Assembly (NCBI RefSeq): GCF_000211855.2
Contig: NC_015638.1
Coordinates: 2,825,001 to 2,889,000, forward strand
Origin: Lacinutrix sp. 5H-3-7-4
Lineage (GTDB): Bacteria > Bacteroidota > Bacteroidia > Flavobacteriales > Flavobacteriaceae
Direction: 5' to 3'
Length of the DNA: 64,000 nucleotides
Part shown: piece by piece, positions 24,758 to 34,408 of the stretch
Position numbering within the stretch: the first letter of the stretch is position 1
Layout: every line of letters begins with the position of its first letter
The notes under the pieces: model-generated
Database searches by the model: none
Told to the model about the DNA's origin: nothing
What the model saw: the letters and a program-made list of their open reading frames with translations, nothing else
Program-made: the position numbers and the translations under genes

Positions 24758-27661
24758 AGCTCGTTTTAATATTGTAATTGGATGTAATGCTTCACGTTGG
24801 GTTCCATCTTTTATTTGATGCCTACAACTTGTACCATTGGCAGATATTAAAGTGTTTGCCTCTGCTTTTTTAACTGCTGGAAATAAGGTTTGATTTCCTA
24901 TTTGCATACTAACTTTATAATTTTCTTTTTCATAACCAAAACTTCCAGCCATACCACAACAACCGCTTGGTATTAAGGTAACTTTATAATTAGCTGGTAA
25001 ATTAAGGACATTAAAACTATGAATTTGATTACTCATTGCTTTTTGGTGGCAATGTCCATGAAACTTAATTGTTTTAGCCTCTTGCGTAAATTGAGATGCA
25101 TTAATATTACCTATTGCTATTTCGTTGCTAATAAACTCTTCAATTAAATAACTATGTGTTGCTATTTTTTTAGCAGATTCGTTATCATCTGCCAACTTTA
25201 AATACTCATCTCTAAATGTTAAAATAGCTGAAGGTTCAATGCCAATTAATGGTGTTTCATTTGTAATTAAATCTTTAAATAAAGCCACATTTTTATTAGC
25301 TACTTTTTTTGCTTCTTTTAAAAATCCTTTTGATATAAATGCACGACCAGATTCTTGATTTTTTATGACCTTTACCTGATAGTTTAATGCCTGTAAAAGC
25401 TGAATTGCGTCTACTCCAATTGTTGTATCTAAATGGTTTGTAAATTCATCATTAAACAAATAAATAGTTTTAATGCATTTATTGTTAATGTTTTGATTTT
25501 TAATGCTTTTAAATTCGTTGTCTAAACTTTTACTTGATATGCTTGGCAAACTTCTTTCTTTCGCAATACCTAAGATTTTTTTTACTATTGAGGATGTAAA
25601 TTGGTTTGAAAATATAAAGTTTGATGTCTTAGGTAGTATAGCTGCATAAGCGTTTAACTTATTATTATATGCAAAGATTTTTTTTGCTAAACTACTTCCG
25701 TTTTCCTTTTTATATTGGTATTCAAATTCGGCTTTTAAAGTAGCTACATCAACACTACTTGGGCATTCGGTTTTACAAGCTTTACAACTTAAACACAAAC
25801 TAAAAACATCTTTTAATTCTTTATGATTAAACTTGTTGTTTTTTTCAGAATGCGTTAAATATTCTCTTAATGCATTTGCTCGTGCACGCGTAGAATCTTT
25901 TTCGTTTTTAGTAGCTCTATAGCTTGGACACATTGTACCACCAAAACGTTCTGTTTTTCTACAGTCTCCAGAGCCATTACATTTTTCTGCTTCTCGTAAA
26001 ATACCTTGAGAACTAGAGAAATCTAATAGTGTTTTTACTTCTGGTTCTTTTCTGTCAACTTCATATCTCAAGTTCTTATCCATTGCAAATGGCTCTACAA
26101 TTTTACCTGGATTAAAGATATTATTTGGATCGAAAGTATTTTTAATGCGCTTTAAAAGCTCATAATTTTTATCACCAATCATTAAATTTATAAACTCTGC
26201 ACGCACAATACCATCACCGTGTTCTCCACTAAAAGAGCCATTATACTTCTTTACTAAATGTGCTACATCTGTTGTTATTTTTCTAAATAAAATAACATCT
26301 TCTTCTTTTTTTAAATTTAAAATGGGTCTTAAATGAATTTCTCCTGCACCAGCATGAGCATAGTAAACAGCATCTTGATTGTAACCATCCATTAACTTGG
26401 TGAAATCTGCAATAAAATTAGCTAAATCTGGTAATGCAACAGCAGTATCTTCTATGCAAGCAACCGCTTTTTTATCGCCAATAATATTAGCAAGTAAACC
26501 TAAGCCAGCTTTTCTAAGTTCAACAGCTTTATTAATTTCATTATTAACCAAACTAACATTAGCATAACTTAAGCCACTATTCTCTATTGTGTTTATTAAA
26601 TCTTGTGCTTGCTTATTTGCTTCTTCTTTACCGTTAGCTTTAATTTCACACATTAATACAGCTTCAGGATCTCCTTTAATAAATTGCCTATTTTCTGCTT
26701 GGGTTTTATTATTTTTAGTACAATCTAAAATGGTTTTGTCCATCATCTCACAAGTAAACAAGCTATGTTGCATAACTGGTTGTACTGCATTTAGACAACT
26801 TGAAATTGATTTAAAATGAGCAACAACCATAATACTTTCTTTAGGAGGTAAAGTATCTAGTTTTAAAGTAATTTCTGTTGTAAAAGCTAAAGTACCTTCA
26901 CTTCCTGTTAGTAACTTACTTAAATTAAAGTTTTCTTGAGTGTTTAAAAGTTCGTCTACTGCATAACCTGTATTTCTTCTATGAATTTCTTGTTTAGGAA
27001 ATTCTTTAATTATTTCATTTCTATTTTCTTCAGAAGTAATTTCTTCTATTATTGATTTATAAATAGAGCCTTCTAATGTGTTTAAATCTATTTTTTTAAT
27101 AAGCGCCTCTCTCGATATTTCTTTAAACTCTACCTCACTACCATCACTTAACAATGTTTTTAATGCAATTACTTTATCTCTAGTAACACCATATTTGATT
27201 GATGTTGTTCCTGATGAGTTATTACCAACCATACCACCAATCATGCAACGGTTAGATGTTGATGTATTAGGACCAAAAAACAAACCAAATGGTTTTAAAT
27301 ATGCATTCAATTCGTCTCTAACAACTCCTGGTTGTACAGTTACAGTTTTATTAGTTTTATCTAAACTTAAAATTTTTGTAAAATGTTTAGATATATCTAC
27401 TACTATTCCTGGACCAACACATTGTCCTGCTAATGAAGTTCCTGCAGCTCTAGGTATTAAAGATATATTATTAGCATTTGCAAAATGAATTAACATTTGT
27501 AAATCTGTAACAGTTTTAGGTACTGCTACAGCTAACGGAAGCATACGGTAAACTGATGCATCTGTAGCATATAGGCGTTTAATTAATTCATTATTATAAA
27601 ATTCGCCAGTTAATGAATCACTTAAATCTTGTAATTTAAAAGTAGAAATGGTTTTGCTCAT
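24749..27661 (-). CDS. FAD-linked oxidase fused to Fe-S domains (D-lactate / D-2-hydroxyglutarate dehydrogenase type)
   Basis: A 970-residue fusion of a GlcD-like flavoprotein and a GlcF-like iron-sulfur protein, as in YdiJ. It has the FAD-binding PCMH region (PRAAGTSLAGQ near residue 60, GNNSSGT near 145), the FAD-oxidase C domain ending GEHGDGIVR near 465, a ferredoxin-type CLSCKACKTECP near 620 and a C-terminal CCG region (HGHCHQKAM, SGCCGMAGSFG). Such enzymes oxidise D-2-hydroxyacids and pass electrons to the quinone pool; the exact hydroxyacid is unknown. I choose the ATG at 27661 over an upstream TTG ten codons earlier because it gives the standard N-terminus. Confidence 0.88.
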   Translation of the reverse strand: MSKTISTFKLQDLSDSLTGEFYNNELIKRLYATDASVYRMLPLAVAVPKTVTDLQMLIHFANANNISLIPRAAGTSLAGQCVGPGIVVDISKHFTKILSLDKTNKTVTVQPGVVRDELNAYLKPFGLFFGPNTSTSNRCMIGGMVGNNSSGTTSIKYGVTRDKVIALKTLLSDGSEVEFKEISREALIKKIDLNTLEGSIYKSIIEEITSEENRNEIIKEFPKQEIHRRNTGYAVDELLNTQENFNLSKLLTGSEGTLAFTTEITLKLDTLPPKESIMVVAHFKSISSCLNAVQPVMQHSLFTCEMMDKTILDCTKNNKTQAENRQFIKGDPEAVLMCEIKANGKEEANKQAQDLINTIENSGLSYANVSLVNNEINKAVELRKAGLGLLANIIGDKKAVACIEDTAVALPDLANFIADFTKLMDGYNQDAVYYAHAGAGEIHLRPILNLKKEEDVILFRKITTDVAHLVKKYNGSFSGEHGDGIVRAEFINLMIGDKNYELLKRIKNTFDPNNIFNPGKIVEPFAMDKNLRYEVDRKEPEVKTLLDFSSSQGILREAEKCNGSGDCRKTERFGGTMCPSYRATKNEKDSTRARANALREYLTHSEKNNKFNHKELKDVFSLCLSCKACKTECPSSVDVATLKAEFEYQYKKENGSSLAKKIFAYNNKLNAYAAILPKTSNFIFSNQFTSSIVKKILGIAKERSLPSISSKSLDNEFKSIKNQNINNKCIKTIYLFNDEFTNHLDTTIGVDAIQLLQALNYQVKVIKNQESGRAFISKGFLKEAKKVANKNVALFKDLITNETPLIGIEPSAILTFRDEYLKLADDNESAKKIATHSYLIEEFISNEIAIGNINASQFTQEAKTIKFHGHCHQKAMSNQIHSFNVLNLPANYKVTLIPSGCCGMAGSFGYEKENYKVSMQIGNQTLFPAVKKAEANTLISANGTSCRHQIKDGTQREALHPITILKRALA

Positions 27662-27742
27662 AATTTTTTCAAATTTAAGATATCTTAACAATTATTAACC
27701 TAATTTTAGCTTTATACTTTTAATATGCATCTATCTTAATAT

Positions 27743-27750
27743 TATTTTTG
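27743..27750 (+). promoter_or_regulatory. predicted -7 box for the outer-membrane barrel gene
   Basis: TATTTTTG matches TAnnTTTG fully, 22 bases ahead of the ATG at 27773. No obvious -33 TTTG is visible. Confidence 0.4.
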
Positions 27751-27772
27751 AGTACTTTAAAAATGAAAAATT

Positions 27773-28264
27773 ATGAAAAAAATATTTTTAGTATTGCTTA
27801 TTGCAGTTGGATATACTGCTGGAGCTCAAGAAATTTCTAAAAACGCTATTGGTCTTAGATTAGGAGATGATGATGGTTTTGGAGCAGAAGTTACTTACCA
27901 ACGTGCTATACAAGATAATAATAGGCTTGAATTTGACTTAGGTGTACGATCTGGTAAAAACTACGATGGTTTTAAATTAGCTGGATTATACCAATGGGTA
28001 TGGAACATTGATGGTGGTTTTAACTGGTATGCTGGTGCTGGTGGTGGAATTGGTGCTTATGATTATGATAATGATTTTTATAGAGATGAATTTAGAAACG
28101 ATTATAATGAGACTTTCGCTTTTGTAGCAGGTGATGTAGGTATAGAATATAATTTTGACATCCCTTTATTATTATCACTTGATGTAAGACCAGAGATTGC
28201 TTTTGGCGATATTAGAGACGATTTACATTTTGATCTCGCACTAAGTGTTAGATATCAATTTTAA
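27773..28264 (+). CDS. small outer-membrane beta-barrel protein
   Basis: A 163-residue protein with signal peptide MKKIFLVLLIAVGYTAGAQ. The mature part of about 144 residues shows alternating hydrophobic/polar strands typical of an eight-stranded barrel (GLRLGDDDGFGAEVTYQRA, LEFDLGVRS, WYAGAGGGIGAY, VGIEYNF, LDVRPEIAFGD) and ends LSVRYQF, with a terminal aromatic residue as BAM substrates have. Function unknown; OmpX/OmpW-like size. Single gene with its own predicted -7 box and a terminator two bases after the stop. Confidence 0.8.
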   Translation: MKKIFLVLLIAVGYTAGAQEISKNAIGLRLGDDDGFGAEVTYQRAIQDNNRLEFDLGVRSGKNYDGFKLAGLYQWVWNIDGGFNWYAGAGGGIGAYDYDNDFYRDEFRNDYNETFAFVAGDVGIEYNFDIPLLLSLDVRPEIAFGDIRDDLHFDLALSVRYQF

Positions 28265-28265
28265 T

Positions 28266-28300
28266 AAAAAAAGCTATTTCAAATGAAATAGCTTTTTTTT
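28266..28300. terminator. bidirectional terminator between the barrel gene and bshA
   Basis: GCTATTTC pairs with GAAATAGC around the loop AAAT, flanked by seven A on the left and eight T on the right, so the stem extends to 15 bp. It serves the rightward barrel gene and the leftward bshA transcript; the bshA stop codon lies in its right edge. Confidence 0.9.
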
Positions 28301-29444
28301 ATAGTTTTTGTGTTAACAAACATGTTTTTAAAGTATCCTCGTATAACGCTTCATACTGAGGTACAATATTATCTATAGTGAATTTTGCTGCTTGAGTTTT
28401 CGCATTAATTTTAAAAGTAGCTAACTTAATATCATCTTCAAGAATTTTAACGGCATTACTGCTCATAGCATCTACATCTCCAACATTACTTAAATACCCA
28501 GAAAACCCATCTAAATTAACTTCAGGAATTCCTCCAGTATTACTCGAAATAACAGGAACACCAGAAGCCATAGCTTCTAACGCTGATAAACCAAAACTTT
28601 CAGTTTTACTTGGCAATAAAAACAAATCGCTAAAACATAGTATACGGTCTATTTCATTACTATTACCAAAAAACACCACTTTGTCTGTTAAACCTAATTC
28701 TCTACATAATCTTTCAGCTGGTTCACGTTCTGGTCCTTCTCCAACCATCATTAATTTTGCTGGAACTTGTTTTTGAATTTTATTAAAGATTTTTATAACA
28801 TCAGGAATGCGTTTTACTTCTCTAAAATTACTAATATGAGTAACAATTTTTTCTTCTTTAGTTGCCATCATATCACGTTGGCAATCTGTGAAATTTGTTT
28901 TAAATTTTTTAGTATCTATAAAGTTAGTGATTACATTAATATCCTTTTTTATATCAAAAAGCCTTAGAGTATCTTCTTTTAGACTTTGTGATACTGCTGT
29001 AACCGCATCAGATTTATTAATACTAAATGTAACTGCTGGTTTGTAAAACGGGTGATTACCAACAAGAGTTATATCTGTACCATGTAATGTTGTAACTATT
29101 GGCACATAAATATCTTCCTCACGTAACATTTTTTGTGCCATATAAGCTGCGTAAGCATGAGGTATAGCATAATGCACATGTAATAATTCTATTTTGTGTA
29201 ACTTAACCATGTCTACAAGCTTACTTGATAAAGCAAGTTCATAAGGTTGATAATGAAATAAAGGATATTCTGGTACATTAACCTCGTGGTAGTGTACATT
29301 ATTACCCAATAACTCTAACCTAACTGGTTGGTTATAGGTTATAAAATGAATGTTATGACCACGTTTAGACAACTCTAAACCTAACTCTGTTGCTACAACT
29401 CCACTTCCTCCAAAAGTTGGATAGCATACTATGCCTATTCTCAT
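28299..29444 (-). CDS. bshA: N-acetyl-alpha-D-glucosaminyl L-malate synthase BshA
   Basis: A 381-residue GT4 glycosyltransferase that joins UDP-GlcNAc and L-malate, the first step of bacillithiol synthesis. The N-terminus MRIGIVCYPTFGGSGVVATEL, here broken at 20 residues as MRIGIVCYPTFGGSGVVATE, is the BshA signature; the GT4 E-x7-E motif appears as TESFGLSALEAMASG near residue 285. Full length for the family. The deacetylase bshB and ligase bshC are not in the window, as is common because bsh genes are scattered. It indicates that this organism makes bacillithiol in addition to ergothioneine. Confidence 0.92.
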   Translation of the reverse strand: MRIGIVCYPTFGGSGVVATELGLELSKRGHNIHFITYNQPVRLELLGNNVHYHEVNVPEYPLFHYQPYELALSSKLVDMVKLHKIELLHVHYAIPHAYAAYMAQKMLREEDIYVPIVTTLHGTDITLVGNHPFYKPAVTFSINKSDAVTAVSQSLKEDTLRLFDIKKDINVITNFIDTKKFKTNFTDCQRDMMATKEEKIVTHISNFREVKRIPDVIKIFNKIQKQVPAKLMMVGEGPEREPAERLCRELGLTDKVVFFGNSNEIDRILCFSDLFLLPSKTESFGLSALEAMASGVPVISSNTGGIPEVNLDGFSGYLSNVGDVDAMSSNAVKILEDDIKLATFKINAKTQAAKFTIDNIVPQYEALYEDTLKTCLLTQKL

Positions 29445-29534
29445 AATTTTTAATTAACGTGCCTTACTTAAAGTAGACATGTGTTGGTTTTTTATTGGTA
29501 GTAATAACTATTAATACTTTACAGTAATTACGTA

Positions 29535-32498
29535 TTATTTTATAATTGCATTATATATAGCTTCTTGAATATTGGTTCTAATATTCTCACGAAGTAACAT
29601 ATTTTTTCCTTTAGATGTTGGGTATGTTCTATTTGCCATAAAAACATATACTAACTCTTCATCTGGGTCTGCCCATGTGTAGGTACCTGTAAATCCTGAA
29701 TGACCAAAACTAGCCATTGAAACACAGCCACAGGTTGGTCCTGATTCTCCTAATTGAGGCTTATCGAAACCTATACCTCTTCGTACACTTTTGTGACAAT
29801 AATGGCAGGTGTTAAACTTATCTATAGTTTCTGGTTTTAAATAGCGTACACCACCATAATATCCTTTTTGCAGAAACATTTGCATTATTTTGGCAATATC
29901 ATTGGCGTTACTAAAAACTCCTGCATGACCACCAACTCCATCTTGCATGGCTGCACCCATATCATGAACGTAACCTTGTACTTTTTGAAAACGAAAATAA
30001 TCATCTTCTTCAGACGGAACAATTTTTGTGTTACTAACTGTTTTGTAAGGATTATAAATTGTGTGGTTTGCACCTAAAGATTTATAAAAATGTTCTTGTG
30101 TTAACTCATCTAAAGGCTTGTTGTAATGACTTTCTATGTATTGTTTTAAAATATAATATGGTAAATCGCTATAGCGGTAACGTAAACGTGACAGTAATTC
30201 TGTTTCTTCAATTATTTTAGGAATAGAATCTTTATAATCTTTTCTCATCCACATATTATTAGCCACTTTAATACTGAATTTATCAGATTTTGTTTTACGG
30301 TAATATTTCGTTTGTGGTTTTTTTGTAACAGAATCCAAAGTTTTATAATAAAAAGGAATCCAAGGTTTTAACTGCGCATAATGTGATAGCATTTTTTTTA
30401 TAGTAACGTCCTTTTTATTTGTGCCTTTGTAATTAGGAAGGATTTCTGAAAGTTTCGTATTTAAACTTACAACTTCTTGTTCTTCTAATTCCATTAGTAA
30501 TGGCAATGTGGCTACAATTTTTGTTAATGAAGCAATATCATAAATATCATCATCTTTTACTTTTGGCGCATCTTTACTATAGGTATGGTGACCAAAATTT
30601 TTGTTGTAAATAACTTTTCCTTTTTTTGCAACAACAATTTGTATTCCTGGTGTCATTCCTGCTTTTACTGCATGATTTGCGATAGAATCTATTTTTTCTA
30701 ATTTATAAGAACTCATGCCAACACGTTCTGGAAAACTATAACCTAAACGCTCTAAAGAATTAGTTTGCACACCTTGCCCAACACTAAAATAAGGACCAGA
30801 AGACACTGGTAAAGTACCTTGTGCTGCTAAAGCACCAAAAATAATTTCGGCAGATGTTTCTTGCGCTATTTTACTGTTTTGATAACTAACTATAACACTT
30901 TCAATGTTTGTAATAGATTTTATATCTAATAACGCATATGGTTTAGCAAAAACATCTAAAATAACATTATTTGTTCTCGCTATTTCATAAAGCCATGTCA
31001 ACTCTTTATCGCTAAACTTATAGCTTTTCCATGGGTTTTTATTCGATTTATGAAACCCTATAATTACGGTATTATAATTTTGAAGTTTTTTAATTAATTC
31101 ATCTAAATGCGTTGCGGAAACTTCATGTACTTCACCATATTTTTTAAGAGCATTATAAAATGGCTCTCCATCTGCATCACCCATTTTTACATAAGCTATT
31201 TTTTTGGTATCTAAATTACGAAGCGGCAATAACTGTACAGAATCATGAGCTATAGTAATGGCTTGTTCCATTAGTTTTTCATAAAGCATATCATCTTGTA
31301 AGCGGTTTAAATCGTTTACAATATTATACAATCCAATAGGCTCATAATTATTTAAACCAACTTTATATTTAGCCTGCAATACTTTTTTTACAGAATGTGA
31401 TAAACGTTCCTCTGTAAATAATCCTTTTTCAAAAGCTTTAAAAAGTTTATTAATTCCTGCTTCGACGTTTTCAGACATTAGCATTACATCATTTCCTGCT
31501 AAAAAAGCCGCTAAATCTATATTACCTACAGTATTTTTAGCATTATTTGCTTCACCATCTAAACCATCAAATTTAAAATTTGCAGCACCTTTCATTGTTA
31601 AAGCATCTGTAAATATTAAACCTTTAAAACCTAAACGTTGTTTAAGAATGTTGGTTACAATATTTTTTGAAATAGATGATGGATAACCTGGTCTTGGTTC
31701 TAAACTAGGAATGTTTAAATGAGCAACCATGACACTAGACAATCCTTCTTTTATAAGTTTTTTATATGGATATAATTCTACTGAATCTATACGTTTTTCA
31801 TCAAAAGAAACGGTTGGCAACGTTAAATGCGAATCGTCTTCTGTATCACCATGTCCTGGAAAATGTTTTGCATTAGCTAATACTCCTGCGCTTTGCATGC
31901 CTTTCATAAAAGCCGCTGCTTTATTTGTTACATTATCTCTATCCTCACCAAACGAACGGTTACCAATTATTGGATTATTTGGGTTTGTATTAATATCTAC
32001 TACAGGAGCAAAATTAAAATGAACACCTAAGCGTTTACAATGCTCTCCTAATTGCCTTCCTGTTTGCTCAATTAAATAATTATCTTTTATTGCACCAAGC
32101 GTCATATTCCATGGAAAAGAATATGTAGAATCTAAACGCATACTCAATCCCCATTCTGCATCCATACCTATTAATAAAGGTACGTGAGATGCTGCTTGTA
32201 ATTCGTTATTTAATTTAGCTTGGCGCACTGGTCCACCTTTAGAATAAATAATACCACCAATTTTTTGTTCTTTTATAAGCTTAACAACTTTTGCTTTTTC
32301 GGCAGCAGATTGACTTGAAAATACTTGCACCATATATAATTGTGCAATTTTCTCTTTTGTGCTTAATGTGTTATACAAACTATCTACCCATTTGGTTTGA
32401 GCCATTACATCTTTTGCCTGTAAAGGGTTTTGAGTTTCTTGTGCAGAAATGGTTATAGTAAATAATATAGAGAGGAAAAAATAAAGTGTTTTGCGCAT
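29535..32498 (-). CDS. GH3 beta-N-acetylglucosaminidase fused to a serine hydrolase (beta-lactamase fold)
   Basis: A 987-residue exported protein; the signal peptide ends TISAQ near residue 20. Residues about 35-375 form a glycoside hydrolase 3 domain of NagZ type with the His-containing acid/base loop KHFPGHGDTEDDSH at 211-224 and nucleophile Asp298 in IFTDALTMKG. A GH3 C-terminal-like region follows (about 410-570). From about 600 a class C beta-lactamase-type domain carries SLTK at 657-660, a Tyr motif YSDL and a late HSGFTG. The NagZ part should release N-acetylglucosamine from wall fragments; the serine hydrolase part may cut a peptide or ester. Last in a leftward pair towards bshA. Confidence 0.88.
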   Translation of the reverse strand: MRKTLYFFLSILFTITISAQETQNPLQAKDVMAQTKWVDSLYNTLSTKEKIAQLYMVQVFSSQSAAEKAKVVKLIKEQKIGGIIYSKGGPVRQAKLNNELQAASHVPLLIGMDAEWGLSMRLDSTYSFPWNMTLGAIKDNYLIEQTGRQLGEHCKRLGVHFNFAPVVDINTNPNNPIIGNRSFGEDRDNVTNKAAAFMKGMQSAGVLANAKHFPGHGDTEDDSHLTLPTVSFDEKRIDSVELYPYKKLIKEGLSSVMVAHLNIPSLEPRPGYPSSISKNIVTNILKQRLGFKGLIFTDALTMKGAANFKFDGLDGEANNAKNTVGNIDLAAFLAGNDVMLMSENVEAGINKLFKAFEKGLFTEERLSHSVKKVLQAKYKVGLNNYEPIGLYNIVNDLNRLQDDMLYEKLMEQAITIAHDSVQLLPLRNLDTKKIAYVKMGDADGEPFYNALKKYGEVHEVSATHLDELIKKLQNYNTVIIGFHKSNKNPWKSYKFSDKELTWLYEIARTNNVILDVFAKPYALLDIKSITNIESVIVSYQNSKIAQETSAEIIFGALAAQGTLPVSSGPYFSVGQGVQTNSLERLGYSFPERVGMSSYKLEKIDSIANHAVKAGMTPGIQIVVAKKGKVIYNKNFGHHTYSKDAPKVKDDDIYDIASLTKIVATLPLLMELEEQEVVSLNTKLSEILPNYKGTNKKDVTIKKMLSHYAQLKPWIPFYYKTLDSVTKKPQTKYYRKTKSDKFSIKVANNMWMRKDYKDSIPKIIEETELLSRLRYRYSDLPYYILKQYIESHYNKPLDELTQEHFYKSLGANHTIYNPYKTVSNTKIVPSEEDDYFRFQKVQGYVHDMGAAMQDGVGGHAGVFSNANDIAKIMQMFLQKGYYGGVRYLKPETIDKFNTCHYCHKSVRRGIGFDKPQLGESGPTCGCVSMASFGHSGFTGTYTWADPDEELVYVFMANRTYPTSKGKNMLLRENIRTNIQEAIYNAIIK

Positions 32499-32626
32499 GT
32501 AAATTTTTCTTTTTGAATCGTTACTTAGATAACAACTAAAAACTATGCCAAATTAGTATAATTACTATACTTATTAAAGTCTTTAAGATAGATTTATGAA
32601 GAAATAATGAACAATTAAAATAATGT

Positions 32627-33850
32627 TTATTCTAATAAATCTATATGTCTATCGTGGTAGCCTAAAAGGTATAAAACGCCATCTAAACCAATACTTGAAA
32701 TAGAACTTTGGGCATTGTCTTTTACCTTTGGTTTAGCATGGAAAGCAATACCTAATCCTGCTAAATTTAACATAGCCAAATCGTTAGCTCCATCACCAAT
32801 AGCTATGGTTTGACTAATATTTAAGCCTTCTTTTTTTGCAATTTCTTTTAGGTATTCGGCTTTTTTATTTCCATCTACAATTTCACCAAGATGATTACCG
32901 GTTAATTCTCCATTTTTAATTTCTAATTGGTTAGCATAAACGTAATCTATACCTAATTCTTTTTGAAGATATTCACCAAAATATGTAAAACCTCCAGAAA
33001 GTATTGCTGTTTTAAAACCGTAACTTTTTAAAGTATTTATTAATCGTCTTGCGCCTTTTGTAATTGGTAAGTTAACAGCAACATTTTGTAAAACGTCTTC
33101 TTTTAACCCTTTTAAAAGTTTCATACGTTTTGTAAAGCTTTCGTTAAAATCTATTTCACCTTGCATTGCAGACTCTGTAATAGCTTTAACTTTTTCACCT
33201 ACTCCAGCAAGTTCTGCTAATTCATCTATAACTTCGGTTTGAATAAGTGTAGAATCCATATCAAAACATACTAAACGTCTGTTTCTACGGTAAATATTAT
33301 CTTCCTGAAAAGCAATATCAACGTCTAATTCTTTTGATGCTTGCATGAATTTTTCGGTAAGTTCTTCCTTATTGTCTATTTTTCCTCTTATAGATAATTC
33401 TATTGAAGCTCTAGGATAATCGTTAGTTTTAACTAAAGAAGTTCTTCCGGTTAGTCGTTTTATAGCATCTATATTTAGGTTTTTATCTGAAATTATGTTT
33501 GTAACCTTAGACATTTGCTTAGCCGTAAGTCTTTCGCCTAAAATGGTAACGATATAGCGATCTTTACCTTGTAAGGTTACCCAATTTTCATAGTTTTCTA
33601 ATGTAATTGGAGTAAATTTTGCCTGTATTCCTAATTCGTAAGATTTAAATAACAAATCTTTTAATACAGGTGAGGCACTTTCTCCAGATTCTATTTCAAA
33701 TAAAATACCTAAAGATAAAGTATCGTGAATATTTGCTTGACCAATATCTAAAACTTTGGCTCCATATTGTGCTAAAACAGCTGTTAAACTTGAGGTTAAT
33801 CCTGGTTTATCTTGTCCTGAAATATTTAATAAAAAAATCTCATTAGTCAT
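32627..33850 (-). CDS. serB: phosphoserine phosphatase with N-terminal ACT domains
   Basis: A 407-residue SerB, hydrolysing phosphoserine to serine. Residues 1 to about 170 form two ACT-type regulatory domains (LNISGQDKPGLTSSLTAVL at the start). The HAD catalytic part carries the nucleophile motif FDMDSTL near residue 197, ILSGGFT near 282, and GDGANDLAML near 350. The long ACT-containing form is typical of Bacteroidota and mycobacteria and may be regulated by serine. It is 41 bases downstream of a conserved unknown gene on the same strand. Confidence 0.93.
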   Translation of the reverse strand: MTNEIFLLNISGQDKPGLTSSLTAVLAQYGAKVLDIGQANIHDTLSLGILFEIESGESASPVLKDLLFKSYELGIQAKFTPITLENYENWVTLQGKDRYIVTILGERLTAKQMSKVTNIISDKNLNIDAIKRLTGRTSLVKTNDYPRASIELSIRGKIDNKEELTEKFMQASKELDVDIAFQEDNIYRRNRRLVCFDMDSTLIQTEVIDELAELAGVGEKVKAITESAMQGEIDFNESFTKRMKLLKGLKEDVLQNVAVNLPITKGARRLINTLKSYGFKTAILSGGFTYFGEYLQKELGIDYVYANQLEIKNGELTGNHLGEIVDGNKKAEYLKEIAKKEGLNISQTIAIGDGANDLAMLNLAGLGIAFHAKPKVKDNAQSSISSIGLDGVLYLLGYHDRHIDLLE

Positions 33851-33891
33851 AGCGTATGGCTTAGTTTATAGTATGGGTTTTATGTGTTTTT

Positions 33892-34377
33892 TTAATTTAA
33901 GAAACGGTTATGCCAGCTATCGCTAGCAGGAACTTCCCAGTTTTCGTTTAGTTCTGCAATATTGGTAACTAAATTATTAAAAACAATAGTGTTTTTAGAA
34001 ACGGCTTTATCTTTTGCCATTTTTCTAAAATCTGTTAAAGATTTATAAGCAACATATTCTCCTTGTTTGTAAGACACGTTCATTTTATCCATTAAATCTA
34101 CATTGTAATCTTTTTCTAATTGTTGAATAAAATGTACAGATGCATCAATACTACAACCTGTTGCAGACTGCGAATCTTGATTAACAGCTATAATTATAAA
34201 ACGCTTATATCTTATTTCGTAACCAGCTTGTAAACCAGCACCATGAGCAGTCCAATTTGCTATAAAAGTATCTAATTTCGCTTTAATTTCTTCTAATTCT
34301 GTAACAGAAAAAGAACGATTTGCTTGATATATCCAGACTCTTGACTCTTTTGGTAGTGTATTAAATTCTACTAACAT
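33892..34377 (-). CDS. conserved Bacteroidota protein, often mis-named 'ABC transporter ATPase'
   Basis: A 161-residue protein. Homologues in flavobacteria carry the label 'ABC transporter ATPase', but no Walker A, signature or Walker B motif is present and the length is far below an ABC ATPase. What is visible is SRVWIYQANRSFS near the start, a helix with FIANWTAHGAGLQAGYEI, and SATGCSIDASVHFIQ near residue 80, which suggest a conserved polar pocket. No signal peptide. Function unknown. It lies between serB and the PH-domain pair on the same strand. Confidence 0.6.
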   Translation of the reverse strand: MLVEFNTLPKESRVWIYQANRSFSVTELEEIKAKLDTFIANWTAHGAGLQAGYEIRYKRFIIIAVNQDSQSATGCSIDASVHFIQQLEKDYNVDLMDKMNVSYKQGEYVAYKSLTDFRKMAKDKAVSKNTIVFNNLVTNIAELNENWEVPASDSWHNRFLN

Positions 34378-34408
34378 AATTTTATTATTGAATTACAAAA
34401 ATAATAGA

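Noticed and set aside
27078-27488. A 136-residue frame on the plus strand inside the big dehydrogenase gene
   Set aside because: Antisense to the well-conserved FAD-binding region; composition and position mark it as a shadow.
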